Part shown: positions 9,450 to 19,235 of the stretch, in pieces
How the letters are laid out: every line of letters begins with the position of its first letter
Numbering within the stretch: position 1 is the first letter of the stretch
Assembly (NCBI RefSeq): GCF_011806525.1
Contig: NZ_JAAVKI010000007.1
Coordinates: forward strand, 62,001-126,000
Source of the DNA: Thalassospira sp. HF15
GTDB lineage: Bacteria > Pseudomonadota > Alphaproteobacteria > Rhodospirillales > Thalassospiraceae
Length of the DNA stretch: 64,000 nt
Direction of reading: 5' to 3'
Translations under genes and position numbers: made by a program
The notes under the pieces: generated by a model
Databases searched by the model: none
What the model saw: only the letters and a program-made list of their open reading frames with translations
Told to the model about the DNA's origin: nothing

Positions 9450-10703
9450 ATGACTGAACTGAAGTCTGATTTTCTCCGCGTCATGAATGACCGCGGTTAC
9501 ATCCACCAATGTACTGATCTTGAAGGCCTTGATGCCTATGCATCGGATAATACGGTGGTGTGCTATGTGGGCTATGATTGCACTGCAGACAGCCTGCATG
9601 TCGGATCGCTGGTATCGATCATGATGCTGCGCTGGTTGCAGAAAACCGGCCACAAACCGATTGTCCTGATGGGCGGCGGCACCACCCGTGTTGGCGACCC
9701 GACAGGCCGCGATGATGCGCGCCCGGTTCTGACCGATGAAATCATCGAAGCCAACATGGCCGGCATCAAGAAGGTGTTCCAGCAGTTCCTGAGCTTTGGC
9801 GATGGCCCGACCGATGCGGTCATGGTCAACAATGCCGACTGGCTGGATAAGCTGAACTATATCGAATTCCTGCGTGATTTCGGTCGCCACTTCTCGGTCA
9901 ACCGGATGCTGGCATTTGATTCCGTCAAGCTGCGCCTTGAACGCGAACAGTCGCTGAGCTTCCTTGAGTTCAACTACATGATCCTGCAGGCCTATGACTT
10001 TGTGGAGCTGAACCGCAATTATGGCTGCACGCTGCAGATGGGCGGATCGGATCAGTGGGGCAACATCGTTAACGGTGTCGAGCTTGGCCGTCGCGTGGAT
10101 GACAAGTCGCTGTTCGGCCTGACCACGCCGCTGATGACCACCGCATCCGGTGCGAAGATGGGCAAGACGGCGTCTGGTGCCGTGTGGCTGAACGAAGAAC
10201 GCCTGTCGTCGTATGACTACTACCAGTTCTGGCGCAACACCGAAGATGCGGACGTGATCAAGTTCATGCGTCTGTTCACGGAAATGTCGCTTGATCAGAT
10301 TACCGAATACGAAAAGCTTGAAGGCTCGCAGATCAACGAAGCCAAAAAGGTTCTGGCATTCGAAGCCGTCAAGCTGTGCCGCGGCGAAGAAGCCGCCCTT
10401 GCCGCTGCTGAGACAGCGCGCAAGACCTTTGAAGAAGGTGTACTGGCTGATGACCTTCCGACCGTCGAGGTTGCAAAGGCTGATCTGGATGCCGGTATTC
10501 CGGCCTTCGATCTGTTCCGCCGTGCAGAACTTGCAAAATCGGGCGGTGAGGCCCGTCGCCTGATCAAGGGTGGCGGTGCGAAAATCAATGACGAAAAAGT
10601 CAGCGACGAAAACGCAACCATCGCGGCAGACGCAGTGAACGCAGATGGCGTCATCAAGGTTTCAGCTGGCAAGAAGCGCCACGTCCTGATCAAGCCGGTC
10701 TGA
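9450..10703 (+). CDS. tyrS: Tyrosyl-tRNA synthetase
   Basis: Class I aminoacyl-tRNA synthetase (417 aa) that charges tRNA-Tyr. The HIGH equivalent is LHVG at residues 49-52, and the KMSKS equivalent is KMGKT at 236-240. Tyrosine-site residues appear in [12 protein letters not shown] and [11 protein letters not shown]-terminal S4 RNA-binding domain is recognisable from [15 protein letters not shown] onward. The start is the ATG at 9450 (MTELKSDFL); an earlier in-frame codon at 9405 adds unrelated sequence. It is followed by a strong terminator. Confidence 0.97.
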   Translation: MTELKSDFLRVMNDRGYIHQCTDLEGLDAYASDNTVVCYVGYDCTADSLHVGSLVSIMMLRWLQKTGHKPIVLMGGGTTRVGDPTGRDDARPVLTDEIIEANMAGIKKVFQQFLSFGDGPTDAVMVNNADWLDKLNYIEFLRDFGRHFSVNRMLAFDSVKLRLEREQSLSFLEFNYMILQAYDFVELNRNYGCTLQMGGSDQWGNIVNGVELGRRVDDKSLFGLTTPLMTTASGAKMGKTASGAVWLNEERLSSYDYYQFWRNTEDADVIKFMRLFTEMSLDQITEYEKLEGSQINEAKKVLAFEAVKLCRGEEAALAAAETARKTFEEGVLADDLPTVEVAKADLDAGIPAFDLFRRAELAKSGGEARRLIKGGGAKINDEKVSDENATIAADAVNADGVIKVSAGKKRHVLIKPV

Positions 10704-10727
10704 TCTCGTCATACCAAGCTTAAAAAC

Positions 10728-10763
10728 AAAAAAGCCCCGCCGATGATCGTGCGGGGCTTTTTT
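10728..10763. terminator. Terminator between tyrS and the AsmA-like gene
   Basis: AAAAAGCCCCGC / GCGGGGCTTTTTT stem with a 10-base loop. It is suitable for both converging transcripts. Confidence 0.9.
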
Positions 10764-10778
10764 GTTTGCGCGGGTTAC

Positions 10779-13700
10779 CTAGCCTGGTTCCGCACCAGTA
10801 ATCAGGTTGCGGAATACGCCGGGTACAAAGGTCGACAGCGGATTGACCGTGATGTCTGGCTCGTCCAGATCGCCTTCAATCGTGTAGGTCGGCGCAAAGA
10901 TCCCACCGCCCTCTTCCCCGACCAGAATATCACCAAGGATCGGAATGGCGCCGAGAGCCGAATTCAGCGCATAGATCGGCACGATAGAGCCGGCAAGGCG
11001 GATTTCCGATTTCGCCAGATCGATCGAGCCATTTGCCGTCACCCCGACGGCAGCACCGTTTGCCGCAACCTTTGACAGGGACAGCACATCATTTACATAG
11101 GTGAAGTCGCCATTCAGCTCGTTAAATGAAATGCCGTTGCCCTGCAAAACGTCCCCAAGACCGGTGAGCGAAGCCGCACTGAGCACGCGGGCCGCAATCG
11201 GCGCATTAACCACACGAAATTCGGCGATACTGGCCTGACCAGTGAAAGGCTGGGCAAGGTCGCGCTCATCGACTGTGCCTTCGATCGTCAGGCGTCCCCC
11301 CAGAAGATTGTCATACATATCGACCGCACGCAGGAAGCGCCCGGCATCCTCGCTGGTCAGGGTGACCTTGCGGGTCTGGAAATCCTCGCGGGCAACCTGG
11401 GCAAACACATTGGCGCGGTCGCCAAATGCCCCATTAAGCACAAGACGATCCCATTCCTGCCCGATGGTATGGATGGAACCGCGCACATCGGCCAGCAATT
11501 CACCATTGGCCATGACCATTTGTTCGATATTCAGGAACACCTCGGTGGAGCCGCCGGTACGTTCAGCACGTTCACCGATCCCGCCACTATAGGGGCCTGA
11601 CAGGTCCTTGCCCGCAATATCATCATCGCCTTCGTCATCAACGATCCAAGGGGTGGCGATCAATTGGCGAGCGGTGATTTCAAGTTCGCGTTGATCAGAT
11701 TCCTGACGCAGCGTGATTTTGCCGTCATTCAGAAGCGGCTCTTCCCCCTTTAACAGGAAGCCGCCAGCTTCAAGCGTGACAAGATAGTTTTGCGCCTCGG
11801 GTTCACGATCAGCCGTGTTTTCATCAGACGCGCTAGTGTCAATGAAGGGACGTAAATCAAACTGCGCGCCGCGAAGGTCAACCAGCAAACGACCGCCTTC
11901 ATCCATACGAAGGGTACCGGCAAGATCAATATTCTCGCGAAAACGGGTGTCTTGCAGATCAACCAACCACCTGTCAGCCATCGCGTTATCACCGCGCCAG
12001 TTGGCGCGACCGCTGGCTTCAAGTGCCGGTGCCGAGATGGCAAAACTGTCAATCACACCACCGCCATCAAACTGGACGGCAACATCGAACTTCGCCGATG
12101 CGGCAGCGCCCGGTTCCTTGCGATAGCCCATTGCCTCAATCGGAACGGAAATGCCAACATCGGCCAGATCAACATCACCGACCACGCGAACCTGACCGGA
12201 AGCAACGCGGATATCAAGATCCCCCTTTGCCATCCCGTTCAGGTAGGGACCCGGATCGAGTTCGATATCGGGTAAAACAGCAAGATCAAGGTCGCCCGAT
12301 AGTTTGTATTGGCTTTTGACAGCTGCATCTGCGTCAAACGTTTCAACCCAACTGATGTTGGTTTTACCTGCTCCAACCGTTGCCGTACCGCCCAGTTCCA
12401 GTCCCTTGGTATTGACCTGCAGTTCAAAACTGCCATCAGCGATATCCATGCCGCGGAATGCCGACAAAATCTCGGCATTCTCGATGCGCGCCGCTGCAGC
12501 AACATCAACATCGTCAAAGGTCACATCCCGCAACAGCGGGAAATGGAGGCGGACACGTGTCGCCTGTTCACCACTGATCCGCGCCGGGTCAATGCCAAGG
12601 CGGGTGGCAAAACCAAGCGGTTTTGCCTCGATCAGTTCAAGCGCCTTGCGGGCACTGCCCTGTGCGACAATTTCGATATCGGCATAGGGTGTCGGCTCAT
12701 CAAGCTTGGTAAAAATGATGCTGGCATCGGTGACCTGAATACCATCTGCCTCGCCGGTATTTACAAAGATGCTGAAACTTGTCTCGTCAAACTCTGCACG
12801 TCCGGCGGAATTCAGCACTTCGGGCATTTCACCCAGATAATGCACCGTTACACCCGACATCGTCATCTGACCACCAAGGTCATCCAAGACGACGTCACCC
12901 GCCTCATCCTGATGCAGTTCGGTATGCAATGTTGCCTGATGGACAATGCCTTCGGACAGGTTGGTCACAACCCAAGTGCGGGCATCATACCCCACCCCTT
13001 CGGGCCAGAGCCGATCCAGATCACTGGTCGCAACATCCTTGGCAGAGAGATCAAGGTTCACCTGCCATTGCCCGAACGGATCAAGCACAACCCCCTGAAG
13101 TTTCGCCGAGGCATCACCGACATTGAGCACAACATTATCAACACTGAACCGGCCGGGCACGAAACTCGTGACAATCTGTCCATCCGTGACGCGGTAGGTC
13201 GCACGCATTTCTTCGGGGAGCGTGATAACGCCAGCCCCGACACTCAGATCCGTTGACGCAGAAATCAACTCGCCATCCTGATCAAAGCGCGCCGCCACTT
13301 TGCCCGAGACAGGAACATAAAAATCACGAAGCTTTTCAAAGATATCAGAGATACTGACAAGCTCGGCAAGTTCCACCTCGCCCAGATCGGCCTCAAGATC
13401 AACCTCACCGCTTTCGATGCTGTAATCGCCGGTTACCCGGACCTGGGTTGAAATATCACCGGCACTGACCTGTAACGCGGCCTCTGCCCCGATGCCGAAA
13501 GCCCGGCGCGTTAAGAGAATATCGGCCTGTGGTGCTGCCCAGACGATGCCGAGTTTCTCGTCACGTACCTCAAGGTCTGCATTGACGACCCCAAAGCTTT
13601 CAAAATAGGCCGCAGCCGGAATATCGGTACGTTCGCCCGACAGGATGGAAAAGATGTCGTGCAGAACAGAATTGCCAGACCGTTCGACCGATGCTGTTTC

Positions 13701-14303
13701 AATGCCCGCGGTTTCGGTCCGGTTCACGGCTTCTTTCGGCTCAATGTCGTTAGCGCCGGGCAAATCAATCACGACGGATGATCCACGGCCCTTCTCATAG
13801 GTTTGTCCGACCGGGGCCGTCGTGCCATTCCCTTCGCCTTCGGCTTCAGCAAGGGTCGCGACATCCTCTGCCGCCTCTTGGGCAATGTAGCCGACATCAA
13901 TTGTGCCATCAGCACTTCGTTCAAGGCGGATGCGCGGGCCAATCAGATTAAGCTGACGCAAGGCCAGAACACCTTCAAACAGTGCCTTGCTGGAAAATAC
14001 GACATCGGCCTCGGGGACGTGGAGGAGTTCCTGATTATCCGGGCCAAAGACGCTGACATCGCGCAATCCGACATCAAATTTTTCATCCCAGCCACGCCAG
14101 CGCAGAACGACGTCGTCCACTGCCAACCGGTTATTGCCCATTGATTGATTAAGATGGTCGACCAGATACGGGGTCAGGCGATGCAGGGACACCGGTTCCT
14201 GCGACAGCCGCCAAATCGTGACTGCTGCGAACACGCCGACAAACAGGACGATGGCTGATAAAGTCAGCGCCAGCCATCCGGCAAAGGTCTTAACGTGGCG
14301 CAC
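10779..14303 (-). CDS. Large AsmA/YhdP-family envelope protein (DUF3971-like)
   Basis: A 1174-residue protein anchored by one N-terminal membrane segment (about residues 8-29), with the rest predicted in the periplasm. The body is long and rich in beta-strand, with AsmA-like repeats, and ends in the conserved AsmA_2-type region (GNGISFNELNGDF, then LAGSIVPIYALNSALGAIP). Members such as YhdP, TamB and AsmA form hydrophobic grooves thought to carry phospholipids to the outer membrane. The family is assigned from architecture and the C-terminal signature; the exact role is inferred. Residues 165-215 are low in complexity and probably disordered. It is divergent from glnE. Confidence 0.8.
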   Translation of the reverse strand: MRHVKTFAGWLALTLSAIVLFVGVFAAVTIWRLSQEPVSLHRLTPYLVDHLNQSMGNNRLAVDDVVLRWRGWDEKFDVGLRDVSVFGPDNQELLHVPEADVVFSSKALFEGVLALRQLNLIGPRIRLERSADGTIDVGYIAQEAAEDVATLAEAEGEGNGTTAPVGQTYEKGRGSSVVIDLPGANDIEPKEAVNRTETAGIETASVERSGNSVLHDIFSILSGERTDIPAAAYFESFGVVNADLEVRDEKLGIVWAAPQADILLTRRAFGIGAEAALQVSAGDISTQVRVTGDYSIESGEVDLEADLGEVELAELVSISDIFEKLRDFYVPVSGKVAARFDQDGELISASTDLSVGAGVITLPEEMRATYRVTDGQIVTSFVPGRFSVDNVVLNVGDASAKLQGVVLDPFGQWQVNLDLSAKDVATSDLDRLWPEGVGYDARTWVVTNLSEGIVHQATLHTELHQDEAGDVVLDDLGGQMTMSGVTVHYLGEMPEVLNSAGRAEFDETSFSIFVNTGEADGIQVTDASIIFTKLDEPTPYADIEIVAQGSARKALELIEAKPLGFATRLGIDPARISGEQATRVRLHFPLLRDVTFDDVDVAAAARIENAEILSAFRGMDIADGSFELQVNTKGLELGGTATVGAGKTNISWVETFDADAAVKSQYKLSGDLDLAVLPDIELDPGPYLNGMAKGDLDIRVASGQVRVVGDVDLADVGISVPIEAMGYRKEPGAAASAKFDVAVQFDGGGVIDSFAISAPALEASGRANWRGDNAMADRWLVDLQDTRFRENIDLAGTLRMDEGGRLLVDLRGAQFDLRPFIDTSASDENTADREPEAQNYLVTLEAGGFLLKGEEPLLNDGKITLRQESDQRELEITARQLIATPWIVDDEGDDDIAGKDLSGPYSGGIGERAERTGGSTEVFLNIEQMVMANGELLADVRGSIHTIGQEWDRLVLNGAFGDRANVFAQVAREDFQTRKVTLTSEDAGRFLRAVDMYDNLLGGRLTIEGTVDERDLAQPFTGQASIAEFRVVNAPIAARVLSAASLTGLGDVLQGNGISFNELNGDFTYVNDVLSLSKVAANGAAVGVTANGSIDLAKSEIRLAGSIVPIYALNSALGAIPILGDILVGEEGGGIFAPTYTIEGDLDEPDITVNPLSTFVPGVFRNLITGAEPG

Positions 14304-14338
14304 TCTTTGGTCCCTGTGTTCCCGATGTCATATGCTGC

Positions 14339-14437
14339 GATATCAATAATCTGTCATATCTGGCATGGTTGTCGATGTGTCATTGGCAACCATATTATCC
14401 GAGAATGCCAGACAGTTATTGATCTATATCCCTTTTT
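14339..14437. repeat. Nested interrupted inverted repeat between the AsmA-like gene and glnE
   Basis: Outer arms run over 14339-14367 and 14405-14430 (ATCAATAA-CTGTC-TGGCAT against ATGCCA-GACAG-TTATTGAT, with short unpaired insertions). They enclose an inner pair, ATGGTTG at 14365 and CAACCAT at 14387. A five-T run follows on the plus strand. This is either a structured leader RNA or an extended operator for the two divergent genes. Confidence 0.45.
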
Positions 14438-14577
14438 GTCCGATCACAGAAAAGCTAGAAACAGATAAGTCATCCTGTTGATCAGGACGTCCAACTCCTT
14501 GCAGAGATTATGCAATCAGGCGCAACCCTTTGCATAGCGCGGTTTGTGACCATTTCGCAATACAAGGAACGCAAAAA

Positions 14578-17553
14578 GTGTCTCTTTCCTGGATTTCACA
14601 GGACCTGCCCAAACCCTTCGATTCCGACCGTGTTACCAATGCGTTCGAACGCTGGAACGCGCTGGGTGATCGACCCGTGTTTGAAAGCCTGTCAGAAAAA
14701 ATTGGCGAGATTGCGTCCAATCCCAAAAAACGCGCAGTTCTTGAAGCCCTGTTTGGCAACAGCCCCTATCTGACCAACCTTTGCTTACGCGATCCTGAAA
14801 CGGTCTGTGACGTTTTTGACAGTGGTCTTGAGCAGGCCTTTGCCAAGGCCCTCAATCCGGTCCGGACCAGCGCGGATGCCCGCGATCTGGATCAGGCATC
14901 CACCATGGCCACTGTTCGCATTGCAAAGCGCCGGGCTGCCCTTGTGATTGCCATGGCAGACATCAGCAAGGCCTGGCCGCTCGATCGTATCACATCCGCC
15001 ATAAGTGAAACCGCCGAACGCACGCTTGATTTCACCATGGCACATTGTCTGTCGGCGATGGCGCGCCTGCGCAAATATGATCTGCCGAACCCGGAAAACC
15101 CGCTTGAAGGATCGGGCATTTTTGCCATTGGCATGGGCAAGCTTGGTGCGGGGGAACTGAACTATTCATCAGATATCGACCTGATCTTCCTGCATGATCA
15201 GGATGTGACCGGCTATATCGACCCGGATCGCATCCAGCAGGATCTGGTCCGCATGGTGCGTGACATTACACGGATCATGGAAGAACGTACCGGCGACGGA
15301 TATGTTTTCAGAACCGACTTGCGGCTGCGCCCTGATCCGGCATCTACACCGCCGATCCTGTCGATGATTGCGGCTGAAACATACTACGAAACGGTCGGGC
15401 AGAACTGGGAACGCGCTGCCATGATCAAGGCGCGCATCGTCGGCGGCGACCGCGTTTCCGGTAACGAGTTCCTTGAAATTCTGCGCCCGTTTGTCTGGCG
15501 CAAGCATCTTGATTTCATTGCCATTCAGGACATTCATTCGATCAAGCGCCAGATCAATGCCCATAAGGGCGGCAGCAAGATCAACATTCCCGGACACAAC
15601 ATCAAGCTCGGTCGTGGTGGCATTCGCGAGATCGAGTTCTTTGCCCAGACACAGCAATTGATCTGGGGCGGGCGTGAAATCGCGCTGCGTGGCAAGGCGA
15701 CCTGCGACACATTGCGCACGCTGACCAAATTCGGCCAGGTATCGGAGAAGGTCCGCGATGAAATGCTTGCGGCCTATGATTTCCTGCGCACGGTCGAACA
15801 CCGCCTGCAAATGATCAACGACCAGCAGACGCAAACCCTGCCCGACAATGATGAGGGTTTGCTGGCACTGGCAACCTTCCTTGGTTATGACGCGCTTGAA
15901 GCATTCAAGGCGGATTTACTGCTTCATCTGCGCAATGTTGAAAACAATTATGCCGAATTGTTTGAAGACGACACGACCCTTGCAGGTGCCAGCGGAAATC
16001 TGGTTTTCACCGGTACGGAAGATGATCCGGAAACCTTGGCCAACCTGCGCGAGATGGGCTTTGAAAATGCGGAAAATGTTTCGGTCACAGTCCGGGGCTG
16101 GCACCATGGCCGCTATCGCGCCACGCGATCACGCCGTGCGCGCGAAATCCTGACCGAATTAATGCCGACCCTGTTGGGCGCACTTGGCAAGACAACCAAC
16201 CCGGATATGGCGTTTCGGGCGTTTGACGATTTCCTCAAAGGTCTTCCTGCCGGTGTGCAGCTGTTTTCCCTGTTCACGGCCAATCCGCAATTGCTGGAAC
16301 TGCTGGCGCAGATCGCCGGAACGGCCCCGCGCATGGCGAAATATATCGGGCGCAATGCCGCGGTGCTTGATTACGTTCTGATGTCGGGCTTCCACGAAGA
16401 ACTGCCCGATGCTGATGCCATGATCACCGAACTGGATGCCCGGCTGTCGCGTGAAGACATGGTCGAAGACTGGCTGGATGCCGCACGCCGCTGGGCGAAT
16501 GACCAGAAATTCCAGATTGATGTGCAAACCATCCAGAACCGCCACACGCCGCACGAAGCTGGCCGGGCCTTGGCCGATGTTGCCGACGTCGCCATTCGCG
16601 CCCTGTTCCCGCGCATTGCAGATGATTTTGCCACAAAACATGGGAAGTTTGCCGATGGTGGGCTTGCCGTCTTTGCACTTGGCAAGCATGGCGGTCAGGA
16701 ACTCTCACCGGGTTCCGACCTTGATATGGTGTTCATCTATGAGGTGCCCGAAGACGCAGAGGAATCCGATGGCGAGAAGCCGCTGTCGCCGGGGCACTAT
16801 TACATCAGGCTCAGCCAGCGATACATAAATGCCCTGTCGGCGCCGACTGCCGAGGGCGTGCTGTTTGAAACCGACCTGCGCTTGCGCCCCAGTGGGTCCA
16901 AAGGGCCGCTTGCCACCCATTTCAAAAGTTTTGAGACCTATCAGAACAACGAAGCATGGACGTGGGAGCATATGGCACTGACGCGCCTTCGTGCCGTTTA
17001 TGGACCCAAGACATTGTGCGACAAGGTAATCGACACCACCAACAAAGTGTTGTGCAAACAGCGCGATCCAGACCAGTTGGTCCGCGCAGTCTATGACATG
17101 CGCAATCGCATGGAAGCGGGCAAAGGCGACAATCACCCTTGGGCGATCAAGATGCGTCGCGGCGGTTTGGTGGACCTCGAATTCATTGCGCAATATCTGC
17201 AATTGCGTCACGCCCACAAGCACCCCGAAATCCTGTCACCGACAACCCGCGAGGTTTTCAAAAATCTTGGCGCGGCAGGTATTATTGATGGGGATGAGGC
17301 CGAGTTTCTGGCAAATGCCAGCTCGTTCTGGTTGGCCTTGCAGGCGATGCTGCGTCTGACGACCGAAGGCCCGTTTGATCCCGACAAGGCCAGCGAGGAT
17401 TTGCAAACAATGTTGGCCAGTGCCGGAAAATGTGATGATTTCGCGGGCTTGCAGGACAAGATGGAAAATACCGCTACGCGCATCAAGGATGTCTATGATC
17501 GCGTGATTTCTGCACCTGCCGAAAAGGTCGCGCCACAGGATCCACCACAATGA
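14578..17553 (+). CDS. glnE: Bifunctional glutamine synthetase adenylyltransferase/deadenylase
   Basis: Controls glutamine synthetase by adding or removing AMP in response to PII and glutamine. The 991-residue protein has the typical duplicated nucleotidyltransferase layout. The first catalytic motif is GMGKLGAGELNYSSDIDLIF, and the second is LGKHGGQELSPGSDLDMVF, each with the D-x-D metal pair. I start at the GTG at 14578 because AAGGA lies ten bases upstream. A TTG at 14530 in frame would add 16 residues. bcp follows after 91 bases. Confidence 0.96.
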   Translation: MSLSWISQDLPKPFDSDRVTNAFERWNALGDRPVFESLSEKIGEIASNPKKRAVLEALFGNSPYLTNLCLRDPETVCDVFDSGLEQAFAKALNPVRTSADARDLDQASTMATVRIAKRRAALVIAMADISKAWPLDRITSAISETAERTLDFTMAHCLSAMARLRKYDLPNPENPLEGSGIFAIGMGKLGAGELNYSSDIDLIFLHDQDVTGYIDPDRIQQDLVRMVRDITRIMEERTGDGYVFRTDLRLRPDPASTPPILSMIAAETYYETVGQNWERAAMIKARIVGGDRVSGNEFLEILRPFVWRKHLDFIAIQDIHSIKRQINAHKGGSKINIPGHNIKLGRGGIREIEFFAQTQQLIWGGREIALRGKATCDTLRTLTKFGQVSEKVRDEMLAAYDFLRTVEHRLQMINDQQTQTLPDNDEGLLALATFLGYDALEAFKADLLLHLRNVENNYAELFEDDTTLAGASGNLVFTGTEDDPETLANLREMGFENAENVSVTVRGWHHGRYRATRSRRAREILTELMPTLLGALGKTTNPDMAFRAFDDFLKGLPAGVQLFSLFTANPQLLELLAQIAGTAPRMAKYIGRNAAVLDYVLMSGFHEELPDADAMITELDARLSREDMVEDWLDAARRWANDQKFQIDVQTIQNRHTPHEAGRALADVADVAIRALFPRIADDFATKHGKFADGGLAVFALGKHGGQELSPGSDLDMVFIYEVPEDAEESDGEKPLSPGHYYIRLSQRYINALSAPTAEGVLFETDLRLRPSGSKGPLATHFKSFETYQNNEAWTWEHMALTRLRAVYGPKTLCDKVIDTTNKVLCKQRDPDQLVRAVYDMRNRMEAGKGDNHPWAIKMRRGGLVDLEFIAQYLQLRHAHKHPEILSPTTREVFKNLGAAGIIDGDEAEFLANASSFWLALQAMLRLTTEGPFDPDKASEDLQTMLASAGKCDDFAGLQDKMENTATRIKDVYDRVISAPAEKVAPQDPPQ

Positions 17554-17644
17554 TCCAATGGCCCTTGCCAAGCTTATAAGGCTTTGTATTTTCACGGATG
17601 CAAAACATGTCCCAAAAGGGCAGCGAACAGATAAAGGATGGACC

Positions 17645-18109
17645 ATGACAGTTGATGTTGGTGACAAGGCCCCGGATTTCGAACTGCCAACCGATGGCAA
17701 TGGCAGCGTTAAACTGTCTGATTTGGCAGGCAAGCCGGTGGTGATCTATTTCTATCCCAAGGACATGACGCCCGGCTGCACGACCGAGTCTTGCGAATTC
17801 CGCGATGCAGAACCCGATTTCAGCGCGGTCGATGCGCAGATTATCGGCATTTCCAAGGATAGCGCGGAACGTCACGACAAATTCAAGGCCAAGCATGACC
17901 TGAACTTCATTCTCGCTTCTGACGAGAACGGCACCACCTGCGAGGATTACGGTGTCTGGAAAGAAAAGAACATGTATGGCAAGAAATTCATGGGCATTGA
18001 GCGTTCCACATTTGTCATTGATGGCAGTGGTGTCATTCGCAATGCCTGGCGCAAGGTCAAGGTCAAAGGCCATGTCGCCGAAGTTCTTGAGGCCGTCAAA
18101 GCCCTTTGA
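17645..18109 (+). CDS. bcp: Thioredoxin-dependent peroxiredoxin (BCP/PrxQ)
   Basis: Atypical 2-Cys peroxiredoxin (154 aa) that reduces hydrogen peroxide and organic hydroperoxides. The peroxidatic Cys45 and resolving Cys50 are in the characteristic PGCTTESCEFRD. YFYPKDMTPG and ERSTFVID match the family. The ATG at 17645 gives the canonical N-terminus (MTVDVGDKAPDF). A terminator follows. Confidence 0.95.
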   Translation: MTVDVGDKAPDFELPTDGNGSVKLSDLAGKPVVIYFYPKDMTPGCTTESCEFRDAEPDFSAVDAQIIGISKDSAERHDKFKAKHDLNFILASDENGTTCEDYGVWKEKNMYGKKFMGIERSTFVIDGSGVIRNAWRKVKVKGHVAEVLEAVKAL

Positions 18110-18127
18110 GTTCAGCATTTTTCAGCA

Positions 18128-18166
18128 ACAAGGCCCGGCGTTTCAGTGCCGGGCCTTTGTTTTTTT
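18128..18166 (+). terminator. Terminator after bcp
   Basis: AAGGCCCGGC / GCCGGGCCTT stem with an eight-base loop, followed by TTGTTTTTTT. Confidence 0.9.
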
Positions 18167-18336
18167 CAGCACAAAAAATGTTTTCTTTCAGGCTTCTGGC
18201 AATATCGCAATTTGCTGATTTTGTTGCCATCCCTTGTTTGTCGGGATAAAAATTCGGATATGGGAGTGATGGGTGATGCATTGTCCTCACCTGTTTTATG
18301 AAAACTCACCGGCATGCCGGCAAAGCGGGTAATTCA

Positions 18337-19107
18337 ATGAGTAACAATGTTGTCGATCTCGACGATCAGATGCTGGCGGATTTTCGCGACGAAGCAAATG
18401 ACATCATCAATTCGATTGACGTTCATCTGCAGAACGCACGCGGTAAAAAAGATCCTGCCCACCTGACCGCCATCCAGCGCGAAGTATTCAATCTGCGGTA
18501 CAAGGGCAAGTCGGTTGCAGCACCGCTGATCAACCTGACCAGTCATCGTCTTGCCGATTACGTCACGACCTGCAAGGAACTGAATGATGGCTCGATTGAG
18601 GACATTCAGGCCTTTGTCGATAAAATCCAGTCCCTGCTTGAAGGTGACATGACAGCCGGTGGCACCGACACCGCCGAATTTGTGCGTGAACTGCCATCCA
18701 AACGGGCCCCTGATATTGATCCGGCCTGGTTGAAGAAGGCCAATGTCGAAGCACTGCTGGTCATTCCGCAACGCTCGATGGCAACCATTCTGGAACGCGA
18801 ACTTGCCGCCTGCGGGTATCGCAGCTCGGTCACGCAAACTTCGTTCGAGGCGATTGAACTTGCGGTGCGCACCCGTCCGGATTTCATCATCGTTGCGAAA
18901 ACCATTGATGAACTAAGCGGCGTTGATGTGGCTAACGCCCTGCAGGCGATGCCAAAAACGCGCGGCATTCCGACCGCCGTTCTGACCTCGGATGCACCGA
19001 ACCACCCGTCGCTTCAGGACCTGCCATGCCGAACCGCGATCATCCGCAAGGGCAATGCCTTTGGCGAGGATCTGGCAGAGGCCCTGGCACGCTTTAACAT
19101 CACCTAG
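18337..19107 (+). CDS. Degenerate HPt-like plus pseudo-receiver protein
   Basis: A 256-residue soluble protein I could not assign to a named family. Residues 8-105 are helical and resemble a histidine phosphotransfer module (LADFRDEANDIINSID, later SHRLADYV). Where HPt domains have H-x-x-K-G, this protein reads LRYKGKS with no histidine. Residues 136-250 look like a CheY fold, but the usual phospho-acceptor aspartate position is alanine (PDFIIVAKT, 181-189), and the acidic pair is missing from LLVIPQRS. A start at 18298 is possible. It probably acts as an unphosphorylated signalling adaptor; this is inference. Confidence 0.55.
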   Translation: MSNNVVDLDDQMLADFRDEANDIINSIDVHLQNARGKKDPAHLTAIQREVFNLRYKGKSVAAPLINLTSHRLADYVTTCKELNDGSIEDIQAFVDKIQSLLEGDMTAGGTDTAEFVRELPSKRAPDIDPAWLKKANVEALLVIPQRSMATILERELAACGYRSSVTQTSFEAIELAVRTRPDFIIVAKTIDELSGVDVANALQAMPKTRGIPTAVLTSDAPNHPSLQDLPCRTAIIRKGNAFGEDLAEALARFNIT

Positions 19108-19130
19108 TTCATCCCACCGACGAAATTGAT

Positions 19131-19172
19131 CAAGGGCGGACCGACACCATGACGGACCGCCCTTTTGCTTTG
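19131..19172 (+). terminator. Terminator after the HPt/receiver-like gene
   Basis: AAGGGCGG (19132-19139) pairs with CCGCCCTT (19157-19164), followed by TTGCTTT. The ATG at 19149 lies in the loop, which argues against it being the start of the next gene. Confidence 0.75.
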
Positions 19173-19235
19173 GCATTGACCCGGTCCCCACCAAGTGGCA
19201 GACAAAGCGCACCCGAAACACAATCCCTTAGCCGG

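Noticed and set aside
19149-19235. Upstream ATG start for the DUF455 gene
   Set aside because: The codon lies in the loop of the hairpin terminator at 19131-19172, and the added residues look unrelated.
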